Positions 48,154-58,669 of a stretch of DNA of 64,000 bases are shown here, piece after piece. Source of the DNA: Sulfurospirillum sp. (GTDB lineage: Bacteria > Campylobacterota > Campylobacteria > Campylobacterales > Sulfurospirillaceae); NCBI GenBank assembly GCA_016744795.1, contig JADGDR010000012.1, forward strand, positions 1 through 64,000, written 5' to 3'. Each line of letters starts with the position of its first letter. Position 1 is the first letter of the stretch. Under the pieces are notes generated by a model. That model was not told the origin of the DNA and did not search any database. It saw only the letters and a list, made by a program, of their open reading frames with translations. The translations under genes and the position numbers were made by a program.

Positions 48154-49710
48154 TTATACGTATTGAGGGACAATAAGTTCTATACTAGTTGTCCCTTCTT
48201 CTGTGTTTTCGTCTTCAAAATTTCCATGATCATTTTGAGATGCTTTGTTCTTCTGTTGTTGTTCTTTATTCTCTTTTTGTTCTGAAAAATTCATATCTAA
48301 GTTTGTAAAGCCCATATTAACTAGTGAATTTTTAAACTCCGATTGATTTTGAGTAAATAGAGACATAGTATTTGTATTTGATGAAATATTTACATGTAAA
48401 TTATTTCCGCGATTTACTATCACTACATCCACTTCACCCAATCCTTTTGGATTAAGTGCGAGTTGAACTCTCATAAAAGGTGGTTTATAATTTTCTAGTT
48501 TTTCTTTAAAATCAGCTGCAAAATTACTAAAAGTTTCTTTTGTTGGAGTTAACTGTTTTGAGGATAAGGTCTCAGTTTTTATTTGTGGTTTTATTTCATT
48601 TCTATTTACAGTAGGTTCTGTTTTTATCTCACTGTTTTCTGTTGTTTCTGTTTTTATATTTTCTGTATTTAATATTGTATTTATTTTAGAAGCAGGAGTC
48701 TGTTTTTCTTTTTTTATTCCTTGGAGTATATCTTCTATCATACCTTTTTTAGGTATGTTAGTCTCTATTTTTACTTCATTTATTCTTGATACATCAGATT
48801 TTTTTGTTTCATTTTCTATCTTTACATGTAGTTCTTCTTTTATTTTAATCTCTTTTTGCTCTTCTTTAGGTATTATTTTAGGTGCAATTTTAGTTGTTTC
48901 TTCTTGTACTATTTTTACAGATTTTTTGACTTCTTCATTAATCTTTAATGTTGTTATATCTCTTTTTTCTTCAACAATTTTATCTTTTATAATTTCTTTG
49001 TTTATTACTATTGCTTCTTTTTTCTCTTCTTTGTTAGAACTCATTATTTTTTCAAAAAGTGTAGGTTCTTTTTTAGTTTTTAGTTTTTCTATATTATTTA
49101 TAGATAAAACAGTTGGTTTAATTTCAAGTTCTTTTTTTGATTCAATTAAAATTTTTTCATTTTTTAAAGTCTCTTCTTTTGGTCGTACAAAAAATTCTTT
49201 TTTAGCTAAAATAGGAAATTCTTTTTTTAAAGTTTCAAAGTCCATCTTTTTTACAGATATTTTCTGAAGTCCTAAATCATATTTTTTTGACAGTTTTAAA
49301 AGGTCAGTTATGTTGTTAACGTTTTTTAGTTCTTTTAGAGCAGTTTCACTGTTTATAAGTTTTACAAGTTTATTTGAAAGTGAAGGAAAAGATGAAGTTT
49401 TAGTATCTGGATTTTTTAGAAAAGAGATAATTTTTAAAAGGTCTTCTAGAAGATGATTATCAAAAGATTTTTGTTTACTTTTAGTATTTAATTCTACTTT
49501 AGTCTCTTTTTCTGTATTATTAAGTTTCAAAGAGAGTTTACTATCTTCATTTGAAATTTGTATTGACTCTTTTATTTGAGAAAAAAGAACAGATAAAAAG
49601 TCTTTTGAAGAGGATTTATCATCGCTATTACCAATTTCTTTTACAGTTTTTGAAGATGGTTTTGTTTTTGTTACATCAACGCCAGTTGAAATTGAAAATA
49701 TCTCTTTCAT
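48154..49710 (-). CDS. fliK: flagellar hook-length control protein FliK
   Basis: A 518-residue molecular ruler. The N-terminal two thirds are a low-complexity Lys/Glu/Thr-rich segment. The C-terminal domain at about 390-490 has MRVQLALNPKGLGEVDVVIV and LVNMGFTNLDMNFS, the Flg_hook pattern that switches export specificity. A sigma-54 promoter lies just upstream. It heads the flgD and FlgE-like gene run. Two TACATGTA cores, one extended, lie in its coding sequence. Confidence 0.88.
   Translation of the reverse strand: MKEIFSISTGVDVTKTKPSSKTVKEIGNSDDKSSSKDFLSVLFSQIKESIQISNEDSKLSLKLNNTEKETKVELNTKSKQKSFDNHLLEDLLKIISFLKNPDTKTSSFPSLSNKLVKLINSETALKELKNVNNITDLLKLSKKYDLGLQKISVKKMDFETLKKEFPILAKKEFFVRPKEETLKNEKILIESKKELEIKPTVLSINNIEKLKTKKEPTLFEKIMSSNKEEKKEAIVINKEIIKDKIVEEKRDITTLKINEEVKKSVKIVQEETTKIAPKIIPKEEQKEIKIKEELHVKIENETKKSDVSRINEVKIETNIPKKGMIEDILQGIKKEKQTPASKINTILNTENIKTETTENSEIKTEPTVNRNEIKPQIKTETLSSKQLTPTKETFSNFAADFKEKLENYKPPFMRVQLALNPKGLGEVDVVIVNRGNNLHVNISSNTNTMSLFTQNQSEFKNSLVNMGFTNLDMNFSEQKENKEQQQKNKASQNDHGNFEDENTEEGTTSIELIVPQYV
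48819..48830 (-). repeat. TACATGTAAAGA motif, exact copy
   Basis: In the low-complexity part of fliK. Confidence 0.8.
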
Positions 49711-49738
49711 AATTTGCCTTTAGAAATTTATCTATATA

Positions 49739-49756
49739 AAGCAAAAGATGTTCCAA
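49739..49756 (-). promoter_or_regulatory. sigma-54 promoter for fliK operon
   Basis: The minus strand reads TTGGAAC-ATCTT-TTGCTT, a full match to the Campylobacter flagellar sigma-54 consensus, 29 bp before fliK. It would place fliK, flgD and the FlgE-like gene under RpoN/FlgR control. Confidence 0.85.
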
Positions 49757-49790
49757 TATTTTATATGTAGCTATTTTAAGAAAATTTGGA

Positions 49791-49796
49791 TATAAT
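49791..49796 (+). promoter_or_regulatory. -10 element TATAAT for typA
   Basis: GGATATAATAGCC gives a good -10, with an upstream TTTTAAG. The leader of about 120 bases contains the hairpin ATGGGC-TTC-GCCCAT (49892-49906) just before the ribosome binding site. Confidence 0.6.
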
Positions 49797-49923
49797 AGCC
49801 AGCTTATTAAAGAAACCCTAATAAAAAATAAAAGATATTTTTTTCACTAGTAATTTTGATAAAGTCGAAGTTTCAGTGAGAGGAATTTTTGATGGGCTTC
49901 GCCCATTAAAAAGGAGATGTAAA

Positions 49924-51741
49924 ATGGATATAGATTTTAGAAATATTGCAGTTATTGCACACGTTGATCATGGTAAAACAACTCTAGTTGATGAGTTATT
50001 AAAACAATCTGGTACATTTGATGCACACACTCAAACTCAAGAGCGTATGATGGACAGTAATGATTTAGAAAAAGAGAGAGGAATTACAATTCTCTCTAAA
50101 AATACAGCTATTCATTACAAAGGTGCAAAAATAAATATTATAGACACTCCAGGTCACGCTGATTTTGGTGGTGAAGTTGAACGTGTTTTAAAAATGGTTG
50201 ATGGTGTTTTACTTCTTGTAGATGCTTATGAAGGCGTTATGCCACAAACTAAGTTTGTTGTAAAAAAAGCACTTTCTCTTGGACTCCGTCCAATTATTGT
50301 TATAAACAAAATAGACAAAGACTCAGCTGATCCAGAGCGTGTTATAGATGAGCTTTTTGATCTTTTTATTGCACTTGATGCAACAGAAGAGCAGTTAGAA
50401 TTTCCTGTTGTTTACGCAGCAGCTCGTGATGGTTATGCTAAATATGATATGGAAGATGCAAATGAAAATTTAATTCCTCTTTTTGATACTATTTTAAAGC
50501 ATGTTCCAAGACCAACTGGTTTAGTTGAAAATCCACTTCAGCTTCAGGTTTTTACGCTTGATTATGATAATTATGTTGGAAAAATAGGAATTGCTAGAAT
50601 TTTTAATGGAACTGTAAAAAAGAACCAAAATGTTATGTTAGCAAAAGCTGATGGGGAACAATTAAAAGGTCGTATTTCAAAACTTATTGGTTTTGATGGA
50701 CTTGAGAGAGTTGATGTTGATGAAGCTGTAAGTGGAGACATTGTAGCTATTGCTGGATTTGAAACACTTGATGTTGGAGATAGTATTGTTGATCCTATTA
50801 ATCCTATGCCTCTTGATCCTTTACACATAGAAGAACCTACACTCTCTGTCGTATTTGCAGTAAATGATTCTCCATTTGCAGGACTTGAAGGAAAGTATGT
50901 AACATCAAACAAACTTGACGAAAGACTAGAGTCAGAGATGAAAACCAATATCGCTATGAGATATGAAAACACAGGTGAGGGTCTATTTAAAGTTAGTGGA
51001 CGTGGAGAGTTACAAATAACTATCCTAGCTGAAAATATGAGACGTGAAGGTTTTGAGTTTAGTCTTGGTCGTCCAGAAGTAATTATTAAAGAGGAAAATG
51101 GCGTTAAATTAGAGCCTTATGAGCACTTAGTCGTTGACGTTCCTGATGAGTTTACTGGTACAGTTATAGAAAAACTTGGAAAGAAAAAAGCTCAAATGAC
51201 AACTATGAATCCAACTGGTGATGGACAAACAAGAATAGAGTTTGAAATTCCAGCTCGTGGATTAATAGGTTTTCGTGGACAGTTTTTGACTGATACAAAA
51301 GGTGAGGGTGTTATGAACCACTCATTCTTAGATTTTAGACCTCATAGTGGTGGTGTTGAGCATCGTAAAAATGGAGCATTAATCTCTATGGAAAATGGAA
51401 CGGCTCTTGGTTATTCATTATTTAATTTGCAAGATAGAGGAACACTTTTCATTGAGCCTCAGACAAAAGTTTACGTTGGTATGATTTTAGGTGAGCATGC
51501 TCGTCCAAATGATTTAGATGTAAACCCAATTAAAGGTAAGCAGTTAAGTAACGTAAGAAGTAGTGGAGCTGATGAAGCTATCAAACTTGTTCCACCTCGT
51601 AGAATGACTTTAGAAATAGCTCTTGAGTGGATAGAAAATGATGAATTACTTGAAGTTACTCCAATTGGAGTACGTATTAGAAAACGTGAACTTGATGCAA
51701 CAAAAAGAAAAAGATCAACAAAAAAAGATAAAAATAGTTAA
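49924..51741 (+). CDS. typA: ribosome-associated GTPase TypA/BipA
   Basis: A 605-residue protein. AAGGAGATGTAAAATG decides the start at 49924; an upstream in-frame extension from 49876 lacks one. Translation-factor GTPase motifs: [10 protein letters not shown] (G1), [10 protein letters not shown] (G2), DTPGHADF (G3), NKIDK (G4). The BipA-specific C-terminus includes [13 protein letters not shown]. It assists ribosome assembly and stress or cold adaptation. A hairpin lies behind the stop codon. Confidence 0.96.
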   Translation: MDIDFRNIAVIAHVDHGKTTLVDELLKQSGTFDAHTQTQERMMDSNDLEKERGITILSKNTAIHYKGAKINIIDTPGHADFGGEVERVLKMVDGVLLLVDAYEGVMPQTKFVVKKALSLGLRPIIVINKIDKDSADPERVIDELFDLFIALDATEEQLEFPVVYAAARDGYAKYDMEDANENLIPLFDTILKHVPRPTGLVENPLQLQVFTLDYDNYVGKIGIARIFNGTVKKNQNVMLAKADGEQLKGRISKLIGFDGLERVDVDEAVSGDIVAIAGFETLDVGDSIVDPINPMPLDPLHIEEPTLSVVFAVNDSPFAGLEGKYVTSNKLDERLESEMKTNIAMRYENTGEGLFKVSGRGELQITILAENMRREGFEFSLGRPEVIIKEENGVKLEPYEHLVVDVPDEFTGTVIEKLGKKKAQMTTMNPTGDGQTRIEFEIPARGLIGFRGQFLTDTKGEGVMNHSFLDFRPHSGGVEHRKNGALISMENGTALGYSLFNLQDRGTLFIEPQTKVYVGMILGEHARPNDLDVNPIKGKQLSNVRSSGADEAIKLVPPRRMTLEIALEWIENDELLEVTPIGVRIRKRELDATKRKRSTKKDKNS

Positions 51742-51753
51742 TTTTTATGATAT

Positions 51754-51787
51754 GATTTATATATGTAAACTCTTACATATATAAATC
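51754..51787 (+). terminator. 15-bp perfect inverted repeat behind typA
   Basis: GATTTATATATGTAA, loop ACTC, TTACATATATAAATC, followed by TTTCATGG. The stem is perfect and contains TATATGTAAA, a one-base variant of the dispersed motif. It lies 13 bp beyond the typA stop and 16 bp before lemA. Confidence 0.65.
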
Positions 51788-51802
51788 TTTCATGGAGTAA
51801 GT

Positions 51803-52360
51803 ATGCAATCACTTTTTATAGTACTTGGTGTAATCATCGTAATTTTAATTCTTTTATATAACTCTTTAATTTCAAAAAAAAATCAAGTAGAAAATATTTA
51901 TGCAAGTGTTGATACACTTTTAAAAAAAAGATTTGATTTGATTCCCTCTTTAGTAGTAACAGTTCAAGAAGCTATGAAGTATGAAAAATCTACTTTTGAA
52001 AAGATAACTGCACTAAGAGCAAGTGCAATGAAACCAAATGTTAGTAGTGATGAGATGTCAGGATTTGATAAAAAAATAAGTTCACTTCTTAGTTCCATTA
52101 TGGTTGCTGTTGAGAATTATCCTGAACTTAAAGCTAATGAAAATATACTAAATTTACAACATTCGTTAAATGAGATAGAAGAACAACTTTCAGCTTCTCG
52201 TCGCGCTTATAATCAAAGTGTAACTGACTATAACAATGCCATTGAAGTGTTTCCAAATAATATAATGGCAAATTATATGAAATATAGTAGAAAACAGGTT
52301 TTTACTATTAATGAGAGTGAAAAAAAGAATCCAAATGTAAAAGATCTTTTTGCTAAATAA
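51803..52360 (+). CDS. lemA: LemA family protein
   Basis: A 185-residue protein. One N-terminal membrane helix (residues 2-17) is followed by a four-helix bundle with YASVDTLLKKRFDLIPSLV, SASRRAYNQSVTDYNNAIEVFP and NNIMA, all LemA signatures. The function is uncertain; LemA proteins are membrane-anchored and often paired with a second envelope protein. It overlaps the DUF3137 gene by one base (TAATG). Confidence 0.9.
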   Translation: MQSLFIVLGVIIVILILLYNSLISKKNQVENIYASVDTLLKKRFDLIPSLVVTVQEAMKYEKSTFEKITALRASAMKPNVSSDEMSGFDKKISSLLSSIMVAVENYPELKANENILNLQHSLNEIEEQLSASRRAYNQSVTDYNNAIEVFPNNIMANYMKYSRKQVFTINESEKKNPNVKDLFAK

Positions 52361-53367
52361 TGAAAAAACTTTCTGAATTACAAGATTTTTTTTATGAAAA
52401 TATTTATCCTAATTTAGATTTTTTAGAAGAAAAAAGGATTAAGATATATTCTTATCTTAAAAAAGTTGCTATTATGCTTTTTATCTTTACATGTATAGTT
52501 ATTTATAGTCTTTTTGGTATGGTTCCAGATACTTTTAACTTGCTTATTTTGTGTGTTGCAATTTCAAGTGCAATTTTTACTTTTATTTATAAGATGAAAG
52601 TTAAAGATTTTACATCTTTGTTTAAAAATCAAGTTATTGAGAAGCTTGTTTTATTCGTTGATGATTCTCTTAGCTATAACAAAGACAGTTCTATTAGTGA
52701 ATATGAATATAAGCAAAGTTCACTTTTCTATCAAAAAATAGATAAGTATAGTGGTGATGATTTGGTTGTAGGAAAAGTTGATGGGGTTGATATTCGTTTT
52801 TCCGAAGTTCACACTGAAGTAAAGGACAAAAGGAATAGATTAGGCACTGACTCTGGAATTAATTTGGTAATTGATTTGATATTAGATTTTTTAATTAAAA
52901 TGAATACTACTTTTCATGGACTTTTTTTTATAGCAGATTTTAATAAAAATTTTAAAGGAAAAACACTAATTGTCCCAGATAAAAGTGAAAAATTTTTAGG
53001 TTCATTTTCCCATTTTTTTCAATCTTTTAGTTCTCGTGGTGAATTAGTAAAAATGGATAATCCTAAATTTGAAAAAGAGTTTGTTATCTACTCTGATGAT
53101 CAAATAGAAGCGAGGTATATACTTTCTCATTCTTTAATGGAATCTATTTTAGAGTATAAAAAATTAGTAGGTAAAAACATCTCTATTAGTTTTGTAAAAT
53201 CTAATATTTATATTGCAATTGGATTTAGAGAAAAACTTTTTGAACCAAAAATATATAAAAAAATTACTTGTTTTAATGAAGTAAAGTTTTACTTTCAAGT
53301 TCTTTGCCTTACTACAGAAATTGTAAAACATTTGAATTTAGACAGAAGACTTTGGTCTAAAAGATAG
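52360..53367 (+). CDS. DUF3137 membrane protein
   Basis: A 335-residue protein with two membrane segments at about 35-75 and a large soluble C-terminal region. GLFFIADFNKNFKGKTLIVPD and FEKEFVIYSDDQIEARYILS are the DUF3137 pattern. It is translationally coupled to lemA, a pairing seen widely. The role is unknown, perhaps envelope maintenance. It carries an exact motif copy near 52484. Confidence 0.88.
   Translation: MKKLSELQDFFYENIYPNLDFLEEKRIKIYSYLKKVAIMLFIFTCIVIYSLFGMVPDTFNLLILCVAISSAIFTFIYKMKVKDFTSLFKNQVIEKLVLFVDDSLSYNKDSSISEYEYKQSSLFYQKIDKYSGDDLVVGKVDGVDIRFSEVHTEVKDKRNRLGTDSGINLVIDLILDFLIKMNTTFHGLFFIADFNKNFKGKTLIVPDKSEKFLGSFSHFFQSFSSRGELVKMDNPKFEKEFVIYSDDQIEARYILSHSLMESILEYKKLVGKNISISFVKSNIYIAIGFREKLFEPKIYKKITCFNEVKFYFQVLCLTTEIVKHLNLDRRLWSKR
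52484..52495 (-). repeat. TACATGTAAAGA motif, exact copy
   Basis: Antisense in the DUF3137 gene, at a membrane helix. Confidence 0.8.
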
Positions 53368-53394
53368 TATACTACGTTTTTAAAAAGGTTTAAA

Positions 53395-53856
53395 GTGAAT
53401 AAAATATTAAAAATTGTAATAGGTGTAATTATTTTGGTTACTATTACATATCTTATAGTTGGCACATTTTTTATGAGTTCTGGAAAAACAAATACAAATT
53501 TTGGTGGATTTGGAAATATGGTTGCACCTAGTGGAAAATCAAATACAGTAAGTACTAATAAGTTAGAAGTGAGTATAGATAAGATTTTGATAAATATGCA
53601 TTCTGGTCCCTATAAATATATGAAAGCAGATATGGCTTTTAAGATGGTAAATGGAGCAAACAAAGATTCTTTAGTAAAAAATATGCCTTATATAAGAGAT
53701 ACAATTTTACGATTTTCGTCAAATCAAGATAGTAGTAAACTAGCAACATCAGCAGGTAAACAGCAATATAAACAAGATTTAAAAGATCTTATATATGAAT
53801 CTTATGGACTTGAAATAGAAGATATTTATTTTAGAGACTTTGTTCTAGCAAAATGA
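53395..53856 (+). CDS. FliL-like flagellar basal-body protein
   Basis: A 153-residue protein beginning at GTG with AAAAAGGTTTAAA upstream. One N-terminal membrane helix (residues 4-28) is followed by a FliL/stomatin-like periplasmic domain; NMPYIRDTILRFSSNQDSSKLATSAGKQQY and YFRDFVLAK fit the FliL C-terminus. It would stabilise stators around the motor. The hook genes lie on the other side of typA. Confidence 0.78.
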   Translation: MNKILKIVIGVIILVTITYLIVGTFFMSSGKTNTNFGGFGNMVAPSGKSNTVSTNKLEVSIDKILINMHSGPYKYMKADMAFKMVNGANKDSLVKNMPYIRDTILRFSSNQDSSKLATSAGKQQYKQDLKDLIYESYGLEIEDIYFRDFVLAK

Positions 53857-53879
53857 GTTTAATTTTAATTTTATAGATA

Positions 53880-54977
53880 TTATTTTTGCTTTAAAGCTGA
53901 AACTTTAAAAAGAGCAATAAAAGATAAAAATGCCATGCATGCAGCATATAGATAAAGATAATCACCATAAAAATACCCAGCACAAAGAGCACCAATAAAT
54001 CCACCTAAACCAAAAGAAAAACCGTAGTAAAACTGTGCTGCAAGTTTTTTATTATCGTAGAGACTATATAAAAAGCTTATAGCTACCGTGTGATGAAGAG
54101 CAAATGATATAGCATGTAAAGATTGAGATACAAAAGAGACGAATAGTGATTCAGGAAATAAAAATAGTAGAATCCATCTTATAATGGTGATAAATACAGA
54201 AAATTTTAAAATTTTTAGTAGATTTAATTTTAAAAGAGGTGCTTGAAAGTAGAAAAAAAGTATTTCACAAATTACGCCAAATGCCCAGAGATAACTAACC
54301 ATTTCTAAGCTAATACCTCTTTCGGTCTCATATATAGTAAAAAAGTTATAAAATGTTCCAAAACTTATCTGCATAAAAAATAGACTTATCCAAAGAAAAG
54401 TTGCTCTTTTAAGTTCAAATTTCTCATTATTTTTATTTTTTACTTTTTGTTTGAAATCTTTATTTTTATATGTTATTGAAAATCCACATACAAGCATAAT
54501 GATTGCAAAAATGATATAGAAATTAAGACCAATTACATAATTATCCAACTCTCTAGCTAAAACAATACCTAATAACATAAACCCTATTGAGCCATATAGT
54601 CTTGATCTTCCAAATCTTCTTTTACCAAGGTGTTCCATCGCGTAAGTCTCTACATAAGGTAAGACAAGACCAGCTGAAGCACCAATTAACATATTTGGTA
54701 TCATAAATGCATAAAAGTTTTCAATAGTAAAATAAAAAAGAATAGCACCAAAAACAATAGCGATAAGTGAACCGTGAAAAACTTTTTTATTTAGCTCTAT
54801 GTGCTTTAAAAAAGCAAAAGGCACGATAAAACGCATTAGAGGGGCCAAAGCAAAAACTATCCCAATTTGCATAGTGCTATAACCAACCATTTGAAGCATC
54901 TTAGGCATAAATATAACATACACTGCGGTCAAACAAAAGTATGAAAAAAAGAAAGCAGAAATTTTAAAAAATGTCAT
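53880..54977 (-). CDS. major facilitator superfamily transporter
   Basis: A 365-residue, about 11-12-helix protein. GRSRLYGSIGFMLLGI at about residue 123 and the N-terminal MLQMVGYSTMQIGIVFALAPLMRF fit the MFS_1-like (HcaT/LacY-related) group. The substrate is unknown. It is the last gene of the secG-deacetylase-frr-pyrE-RDD run, with one base between it and the RDD gene. Confidence 0.85.
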   Translation of the reverse strand: MTFFKISAFFFSYFCLTAVYVIFMPKMLQMVGYSTMQIGIVFALAPLMRFIVPFAFLKHIELNKKVFHGSLIAIVFGAILFYFTIENFYAFMIPNMLIGASAGLVLPYVETYAMEHLGKRRFGRSRLYGSIGFMLLGIVLARELDNYVIGLNFYIIFAIIMLVCGFSITYKNKDFKQKVKNKNNEKFELKRATFLWISLFFMQISFGTFYNFFTIYETERGISLEMVSYLWAFGVICEILFFYFQAPLLKLNLLKILKFSVFITIIRWILLFLFPESLFVSFVSQSLHAISFALHHTVAISFLYSLYDNKKLAAQFYYGFSFGLGGFIGALCAGYFYGDYLYLYAACMAFLSFIALFKVSALKQK

Positions 54978-55451
54978 TTAAGATTCTAATTGAATAAGCA
55001 TAGTTCCTGATATGAGGTCATGTAATGTTCTTTTATCTTTTCTTGCTATCGCTAAAAAAAGACCACCTACAAGTAGTGTTGAGAGCACAAATGCGAAGTA
55101 TCTAACTACGAGCTTAAAAAGGCTAGGACGCTGAAGTTTATTATCTACTAGTTTTATTTCATATGCTTTATAACCAGGTGTTTGAGATTTAAAAAACCAA
55201 AAAGTAATCACTATAAAAAAGTGTGGTACAAAGATATAAATCCAACCCAAGAGCATATGTTCTTCAAATTCTTCACGTGAACCCATAACAAGGTAAAAAA
55301 CTATGTACATTAGAGGCATTAACAACATAAAAGTATCAGTTATAAAAGCCTTAATTCTATTAACTACTGGAGAGATAGTAAAAGGAGGCAATTTTATCTC
55401 TTTTACTTTTTTTGAAATTTTACCCCGTTTTATATCTCTCCATCTAGCCAC
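54978..55451 (-). CDS. RDD family membrane protein
   Basis: A 157-residue protein with three membrane helices. RIKAFITDTFMLLMPLMYIVF begins the RDD domain; QTPGYKAYEIKLVD and KRTLHDLISGT complete it. RDD proteins are of unknown function, sometimes linked to sodium or compatible-solute transport. It abuts pyrE directly. Confidence 0.9.
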   Translation of the reverse strand: MARWRDIKRGKISKKVKEIKLPPFTISPVVNRIKAFITDTFMLLMPLMYIVFYLVMGSREEFEEHMLLGWIYIFVPHFFIVITFWFFKSQTPGYKAYEIKLVDNKLQRPSLFKLVVRYFAFVLSTLLVGGLFLAIARKDKRTLHDLISGTMLIQLES

Positions 55452-56060
55452 TTAGTTTCCTCTACTACCAGGTTTAAAAGCTTTACTTCCATTTACACAT
55501 AAAGGACATTTTTTTTCATCATAAATATCAAACTCAAAATCACCAAGAGCAAAAAATGGAACATTATTTGGAAGTTTACATGTAGGCTTTGCATCGTTTT
55601 TACTTCCTTCTCTTTTGCAAAAGCCACGATTAGCAAGAGCAGCAAATGCTACTACCTTTCCACCTTGTATTTCTACTTGTGAAGCAGCTTCTAGAACTGA
55701 ACCACCAGTTGTTATGATATCTTCACACATAAGGACTTTTTCATCTTTTTTAATTTCAAAACCACGTCTGATAGTCATAACTTTTTCAACACGCTCTGCA
55801 AATATAAATCTAACACCAAGAGCACGAGCTAATTCATACCCAGCTAAAAGACCACCAAGAGCAGGAGCACAAACTGTATCAACTTGTATATTACTTTTTT
55901 TAATCATTTCAGCTAAATTTGAAGCTAATAATTCTGCTATTTTTGGGTCTTCCAAAACTTTTGCAGATTGGAGATAAAATTGTGAATGCTTACCACTACT
56001 AAGTAAAAAATGACCTTCTAGATACGCACCAGCATCTCTATAAATTTTTTCTAAATTCAT
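55452..56060 (-). CDS. pyrE: orotate phosphoribosyltransferase
   Basis: A 202-residue PyrE of pyrimidine synthesis, making OMP from orotate and PRPP. The PRPP loop [14 protein letters not shown] lies at about residue 108. The C-terminus contains CKREG...CKLP and KKCPLCVN cysteines, an extension found in this group of bacteria. It overlaps frr by one base. Confidence 0.95.
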   Translation of the reverse strand: MNLEKIYRDAGAYLEGHFLLSSGKHSQFYLQSAKVLEDPKIAELLASNLAEMIKKSNIQVDTVCAPALGGLLAGYELARALGVRFIFAERVEKVMTIRRGFEIKKDEKVLMCEDIITTGGSVLEAASQVEIQGGKVVAFAALANRGFCKREGSKNDAKPTCKLPNNVPFFALGDFEFDIYDEKKCPLCVNGSKAFKPGSRGN

Positions 56061-56620
56061 TATATTTTTAATAACTCAGCTTCTTTAGCTCTTACTAACG
56101 TTTCAATACTAGATACAGCTTCATCTGTTATTTTTTGTACTTTATCATGAGCTTTTTTTGATTCATCTTCAGTAATATCCTTAGCTTTTTCAAGTTTTTT
56201 AATCTTATCATTAGCATCTTTTCTTATGTTTCTTATAGCAACTTTTGATTTATCACCCATAACTTTTGCTTGTTTTGCATTTTCAGCTCTTTGCTCACTT
56301 GTCATTGGTGGAAAATATAGTTGTATTGACTCACCATTGTTATTAGGATTAACTCCTATATTTGCTTCTGCGATTGCTCGCTCAACATCTTTAAGTATAT
56401 TTTTTTCCCAAGGAGATACATTGATAGTTGTTGCATCGCTTGTAAGAACTGTAGCAACTTGATTTAGTGCAGTTGGAGTTCCATAATAGTCAACTTTTAT
56501 ATTATCTAAGATAGAAGTTGACACTGCTCCACTTCTAATTGTTATGAAGTCTCTTTTTAGAGAATCAAGAGTCTTCTCTACGTGTTCTTGTTGATCAAGA
56601 TATATCTCATCTAATTCCAT
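56060..56620 (-). CDS. frr: ribosome recycling factor
   Basis: A 186-residue RRF of standard length. [44 protein letters not shown] and [19 protein letters not shown] are diagnostic. With EF-G it splits post-termination ribosomes. The start overlaps the end of the deacetylase gene. Confidence 0.98.
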   Translation of the reverse strand: MELDEIYLDQQEHVEKTLDSLKRDFITIRSGAVSTSILDNIKVDYYGTPTALNQVATVLTSDATTINVSPWEKNILKDVERAIAEANIGVNPNNNGESIQLYFPPMTSEQRAENAKQAKVMGDKSKVAIRNIRKDANDKIKKLEKAKDITEDESKKAHDKVQKITDEAVSSIETLVRAKEAELLKI

Positions 56621-57563
56621 ATTTGTCCTTTATTAGTAGTTTTGTTGATATTTTATTTCCCACACTTATTACTATGCGAGATCTTTTGTTTATTAATTTT
56701 TTGTTTAATTCCATTTTAAAATCACCATTTTCAATCTTTGCTTCTAGCCAACCATGGCCTGTAATGTAAACGCCACCTTTTTTCATTTTTTCATTTGTCT
56801 TTACATATAAAGATTTTAGTATTGCATTATCAGGAAACATTATAGGTTCTTTCCATTTTGCATTTAGTGCTTTATATCTAAGATATAATTTTAGATTACT
56901 TTTGCCTACAAGGGCTGTTCTATCCATATCGTAAACATCACTGAAGTCTGATACGGCACCCATATTTTGATTGATGATAGCATCAAAACCATATGTTTTT
57001 GCAATTTTTTGAACTCTTGGACTATACTCACCATATGGGTAAGTGAAAACTTTTGGTTTTATTCGCAACTCTTTTTCAAAAAGAGCCAAACCTTTTTCAA
57101 AATCTTCTTTTATCTCAGCATCACTTAAATAGGTCATATGCTTATGCCCATAAGAGTGAAATTCAATGCTTCCAGATTTTTTTATTTCCCTAAGCTGTTC
57201 CCAGGTAAGGTAGTCTGGATATCTTTTTTGTGTTGCTTCAACATAAACAAAAACAGAAAAAGGGTAGTTATACTCTTTGAAAATTGGTAGAGCATTTGTA
57301 TAAAAGCTTTTAAAGTTATCATCAATCGTTAGAACAATCCAATTATTTGGGATGTTTTTTTTCTTCTTAAGCGTTGATATAAGTTTTTTAAGAGGAATTA
57401 CTTCATAACCACTATTTTTAAAATACTCAAACTCTTTTTTAAGCTCTTCAATAGTTGTATTAGTAGTTGGATATCTACTATCACCAAATCTGTGATAAAC
57501 AAATATATGAGCATCAGCCCATAGAGTAACCGCGATAAGAAGCGATAGTAGAAGAGGTTTCAT
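56607..57563 (-). CDS. polysaccharide deacetylase-like protein
   Basis: A 318-residue protein with a signal peptide (residues 1-18). NodB homology: [11 protein letters not shown] (motif 1, TIDDN rather than TFDDG), [11 protein letters not shown] with the metal-binding histidines, [10 protein letters not shown] and VYITGHGWL. It probably removes acetyl groups from an extracellular or cell-wall polysaccharide. The altered motif 1 leaves activity slightly uncertain. It is embedded between secG and frr. Confidence 0.85.
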   Translation of the reverse strand: MKPLLLSLLIAVTLWADAHIFVYHRFGDSRYPTTNTTIEELKKEFEYFKNSGYEVIPLKKLISTLKKKKNIPNNWIVLTIDDNFKSFYTNALPIFKEYNYPFSVFVYVEATQKRYPDYLTWEQLREIKKSGSIEFHSYGHKHMTYLSDAEIKEDFEKGLALFEKELRIKPKVFTYPYGEYSPRVQKIAKTYGFDAIINQNMGAVSDFSDVYDMDRTALVGKSNLKLYLRYKALNAKWKEPIMFPDNAILKSLYVKTNEKMKKGGVYITGHGWLEAKIENGDFKMELNKKLINKRSRIVISVGNKISTKLLIKDKYGIR

Positions 57564-57572
57564 CTTAATTAA

Positions 57573-57911
57573 TTAGTTAGCTTTTGGAGCAGTTGGTGCA
57601 CTTGGAGTTTTTGGTAACTCTGGATTTACAGGAACTACGCCTTTTTCTATCTTCATATCTTCAGCGATAGATACGTTTTTTTCTTGGTTATAAGAATATC
57701 CCAATGTCAAAGTATTTGCTATAAAAATAATTCCTACTACAAATGTAAATTTAGCCATAAATCCAGCAGGCCCTTTTGCCCCAAATAGGGATTCGTTGCT
57801 TCCACTATAAGCTCCTAAGCCAATAGATGAACTTTTTTGTAAAAGTACTGCAATGGTTAAAATAGCAGCCAAAATAAATTGTGAGACCAATAAAATTCCG
57901 GTCATTCTCAA
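57573..57911 (-). CDS. secG: preprotein translocase subunit SecG
   Basis: A 112-residue SecG with two membrane helices (about 5-25 and 52-72) around LLQKSSSIGLGAYSGSNESLFGAKGPAGF. The C-terminal Pro/Ala-rich tail (PELPKTPSAPTAPKAN) is disordered. It supports the SecYEG channel and heads the frr-pyrE operon. Confidence 0.93.
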   Translation of the reverse strand: MRMTGILLVSQFILAAILTIAVLLQKSSSIGLGAYSGSNESLFGAKGPAGFMAKFTFVVGIIFIANTLTLGYSYNQEKNVSIAEDMKIEKGVVPVNPELPKTPSAPTAPKAN

Positions 57912-57976
57912 TGTCCTTTTAGTAAATTTTTAGTATAATCGATGCATTATACCCAAATATAATTAAAGAGAGTTGA

Positions 57977-58669
57977 TTGAAACATATAAAAGAGTTTTCT
58001 AAGCGGGCAAACAGTTATGATGAAAATACCATTATACAAAAAAAAGTGGCTACACATTTGTTATCAAAAGTAAAATATAATCCAAAAAAAATTTTAGATT
58101 TAGGCTGTGGTACAGGTGATTTAAACTTAAAGATAGATTGGGAATATGAGAAGTTCATAGGTGTAGATAGTGCTTATGGCATGTGTAAAAAACATCCTAA
58201 AAATGATTTTGTTGAAGTAATAAATATAAATTTTGAAGATAAAAAATTCCAACAAGATATGCTTTGTGATACTCCATTTGATTTGATAATCTCTTCTTCA
58301 GCCCTTCAATGGGCTAAAAATATAGAAGAATTAATAGAATTTACTTCTAAAATAAGCTCAAATATAGCATTTGCTATCTTTACATGTAATACTTTTGCAG
58401 ACATATATAAACTAAGTAGTCTTGAAACCTTTTTGCCAGATGCAAAGGAGTTGGTAGAGATAACAAAAAAGTATTTTGATATAGTGTATGAAATAAAGAT
58501 ATATAGACTTAATTTTGAAGATAATATATCAAAATTTAGATACATCAAAAAAACTGGTGTTAGTGGTGGAGAGAGAAAACTCACAGTAAGGCAAACGAAA
58601 AAGTTAATAGAAACTTATCCTCATAAGTATTTGGAATTTGAAGTGCTTTTTATACATAACAAAAAATAA
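57977..58669 (+). CDS. bioC: BioC-like methyltransferase
   Basis: A 230-residue class I SAM methyltransferase. RANSYDENTIIQKKVATHL, the SAM loop ILDLGCGTGDLN at about residue 38, and SSSALQWAKNIEEL match malonyl-ACP O-methyltransferase BioC, which begins pimeloyl synthesis for biotin. The start is TTG at 57977, after AAGAGAG. No other biotin genes are adjacent, so the assignment is moderate. It carries an exact motif copy. Confidence 0.75.
   Translation: MKHIKEFSKRANSYDENTIIQKKVATHLLSKVKYNPKKILDLGCGTGDLNLKIDWEYEKFIGVDSAYGMCKKHPKNDFVEVININFEDKKFQQDMLCDTPFDLIISSSALQWAKNIEELIEFTSKISSNIAFAIFTCNTFADIYKLSSLETFLPDAKELVEITKKYFDIVYEIKIYRLNFEDNISKFRYIKKTGVSGGERKLTVRQTKKLIETYPHKYLEFEVLFIHNKK
58377..58388 (-). 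repeat. TACATGTAAAGA motif, exact copy
   Basis: Antisense in the BioC-like gene, encoding FTCN on the plus strand. Confidence 0.8.

Noticed and set aside
48755-49267. 170-residue plus-strand ORF opposite fliK
   Set aside because: It mirrors the Lys/Glu-rich fliK coding sequence, giving a Ser/Phe/Ile-rich nonsense protein; no ribosome binding site.
49892-49906. Leader hairpin of typA as a riboswitch or thermometer
   Set aside because: A single short ATGGGC/GCCCAT stem that does not cover the ribosome binding site; insufficient evidence.
55615-55977. 120-residue ORF opposite pyrE
   Set aside because: Shadow of a clearly real gene in the other strand.
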